DNA of 64,000 nucleotides from CAZSBG01 sp964605145 (GTDB lineage: Bacteria; Zhuqueibacterota; Zhuqueibacteria; Thermofontimicrobiales; Thermofontimicrobiaceae), in NCBI GenBank assembly GCA_964605145.1, contig CAZSBG010000005.1, forward strand, positions 1 to 64,000, read 5' to 3'. The translations under genes were made by a program, and so were the position numbers. How positions within the stretch are numbered: position 1 is the stretch's first letter; every line of letters starts with the position of its first letter. Under the pieces are notes generated by a model that saw nothing but the letters and a program-made list of their open reading frames with translations, did no database searches and was not told where the DNA came from. Below are positions 62,667 through 64,000 of this stretch, one piece after another.

Positions 62667-63974
62667 TTATTGTAAATCCGTCAACACTTCGGCGTAACCT
62701 CGAAAATCAAGATAGCCCATGCCACTGATATTCACAACGATAACTCTCTCTTCATTCTTTTCTTTGGCATCGAGCGCTTCATCAATGGCAGCTTTCACAC
62801 CATAAGCTGATTCCGGCGCGATGATAAAACCTTCCACCTGGAGGAAAGTCCGGGCTGCCTCGAACACTGCTTTTTCATCTATGGGATAGGCAACCGATTC
62901 GACGATGCCTTTATCCAGCATCATGCTCAAAATAGGCGCAGTGCCGGAAGACCGAATACCCTCGGCTCGAATATTTTCCAGCGGCTTATCCACACCCAGC
63001 GAATAAATTTTTGCTAATGGCGTGGTTTTGGAGGGTTCTGTATAGTCGTATTTATATTCTCCACGAGTTGCGCGCGGTGCAGCTTCGGATTCAGCGGCCA
63101 GAAAGCGGATATTCGGGAGATCACCTTTGATTCGGTCCCGCAAATATGGCGCGATGAATCCATAAAAATTCCCGCCGCCACCAAGACAGGAAATCATCAC
63201 ATCCGGCGTTTCGCCAATGGATTCGAATTGTTTTTTTGTTTCCAAACCGATGATTGTGTGGGTCAACAGTACGTGATTTTTTGCACTACCAACCGTAGCC
63301 ACAGTGTCTGCCCTGTTTCGCGCATCTTCAAGTGTTTCGGCCGTCGCTATTCCGATCGAACCAGGATGATTCGGGTTCTTGTCAAAATACGAGCGTCCCA
63401 CCGAAGTTCGGTTCGTCGGGGATGGGATCACCTCAGCGCCGAGCATTTTCATGTAAGTTGCGCGGTCCGGTTTCAAATTATAGGCGTAGCGAACAAAATA
63501 AATTGTACAGTCCAGGCCAAAAACTTTTGCTGAATATGCAAAGGCTGTCCCGGTTTGCCCCGCGCCGGTTTCCACGGCTAAACGTTTGTATCCCTCTTTC
63601 GCCGCAAAATATGCCTGGGCAATGGTGGTATTCATTTTAAAACTGCCTGTCGGCGCCAGGTCTTCACGTTTGTAATAAATGCGCGCCGGTGTGCCCAATT
63701 TCCTTTCCAGCCGCGTCGCACGATACAGGGGACGTGGCCTGCCGATTTGAATATAAATATCAAGCACTTCCTGGGGAATTTTTATCCAGCTTTCGGTGGA
63801 TTTATCCAGATCCAGTGCTGTTTGCGTGAACATTTTCGGGAGATCATCTTTGAGTGATGGTCCGCCCTCAGGATCCTTTGCAGGCGGAAGCGGTTCCGGC
63901 AAGTCTGGCACAATATTGTACCATTCAGTTGGGATATCATCAATAGGCAACGTAATAACCTGACTCATATTCAT
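62667..63974 (-). CDS. trpB: Tryptophan synthase beta chain, TrpB2 type
   Basis: This is a PLP enzyme joining indole and serine to tryptophan. The long N-terminal extension ('IPTEWYNIVPDLPEPLPPA') and 'GRPRPLYRATRLERKLGTPA' identify the TrpB2 group. The PLP lysine is K113 in 'PTGSFKMNTT'; most family members have His before it (GSHKxN), here Phe112. The catalytic Glu lies in 'AVETGAGQTG' and the phosphate-binding loop is 'CLGGGGNFYGF'. Length 435 is normal. The ATG is preceded by 'aggaagg'. No trpA or other trp gene is nearby, as is common for TrpB2, which may salvage indole. Confidence 0.9.
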   Translation of the reverse strand: MNMSQVITLPIDDIPTEWYNIVPDLPEPLPPAKDPEGGPSLKDDLPKMFTQTALDLDKSTESWIKIPQEVLDIYIQIGRPRPLYRATRLERKLGTPARIYYKREDLAPTGSFKMNTTIAQAYFAAKEGYKRLAVETGAGQTGTAFAYSAKVFGLDCTIYFVRYAYNLKPDRATYMKMLGAEVIPSPTNRTSVGRSYFDKNPNHPGSIGIATAETLEDARNRADTVATVGSAKNHVLLTHTIIGLETKKQFESIGETPDVMISCLGGGGNFYGFIAPYLRDRIKGDLPNIRFLAAESEAAPRATRGEYKYDYTEPSKTTPLAKIYSLGVDKPLENIRAEGIRSSGTAPILSMMLDKGIVESVAYPIDEKAVFEAARTFLQVEGFIIAPESAYGVKAAIDEALDAKEKNEERVIVVNISGMGYLDFRGYAEVLTDLQ

Positions 63975-64000
63975 ATCTGAATTGTTCCTTCCTGATTTTG

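Noticed and set aside
1..64000. Insertion sequences
   Set aside because: I found no transposase-like protein in any frame, so repeats are described without assigning an IS family.

Overview
The window looks like chromosome from a bacterium of the FCB supergroup, perhaps close to Calditrichota or candidate division KSB1. The main evidence is a secreted protein ending in an 'FPNPFNPRTTI' type-9-like sorting domain, the long Bacteroidetes-style urocanate hydratase, several lipoproteins, sensor-type beta-propellers and beta-helix polysaccharide proteins. This placement is inference; no rRNA is present.

Bases 1 to about 20,790 are the right end of an AT-rich integrative element. It ends with a tyrosine integrase followed by the 3' half of a tRNA-Arg(UCU) gene that still has its terminator, which is a classic attachment-site scar. 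From left to right the element carries: a zinc-hook AAA ATPase cut by the window edge; a UvrD-like helicase with a RelE-like N-terminus; a RapA/SNF2-type helicase; an Hsp70/actin-fold ATPase; a DUF6361 gene and a second helicase, both broken; a DUF697-type membrane protein coupled to a metzincin-like protease; a TerB-trypsin fusion; an ECF-like sigma factor; and a four-gene unit next to the integrase (ClpP/SDH-fold protease, unknown protein, coiled-coil protein with a RelE-like tail, HTH protein). The content suggests a defence island. The last unit is the best candidate for an undescribed system.

Bases 20,800 to 49,560 are ordinary, less AT-rich chromosome devoted largely to carbohydrate and envelope functions. 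There is a three-domain lipoprotein (GHL10, M14 peptidase, amidohydrolase-like), a three-gene minus-strand unit (SGLT-type symporter, galactokinase, NAGPA/golvesin secreted protein), malic enzyme MaeB, a propeller protein fused to a methyltransferase tail, lipoproteins, an esterase-like protein, a URO-D family methyltransferase, a beta-helix protein, a drug/metabolite transporter-like protein, a membrane-anchored MutS homologue and HutU. Intergenic spaces hold several short inverted or tandem repeats.

Bases 49,560 to 53,570 hold a Type III restriction-modification pair of more AT-rich composition. After it come small membrane proteins, a CoA-acylating aldehyde dehydrogenase, a lipocalin, and a compact polyamine operon (pyruvoyl arginine decarboxylase, deoxyhypusine/homospermidine synthase-like protein, agmatinase). 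A truncated symporter then abuts an AT-rich, cassette-like DUF6994 gene framed by direct and inverted repeats. The window ends with a CPBP membrane protease and a TrpB2-type tryptophan synthase beta chain.
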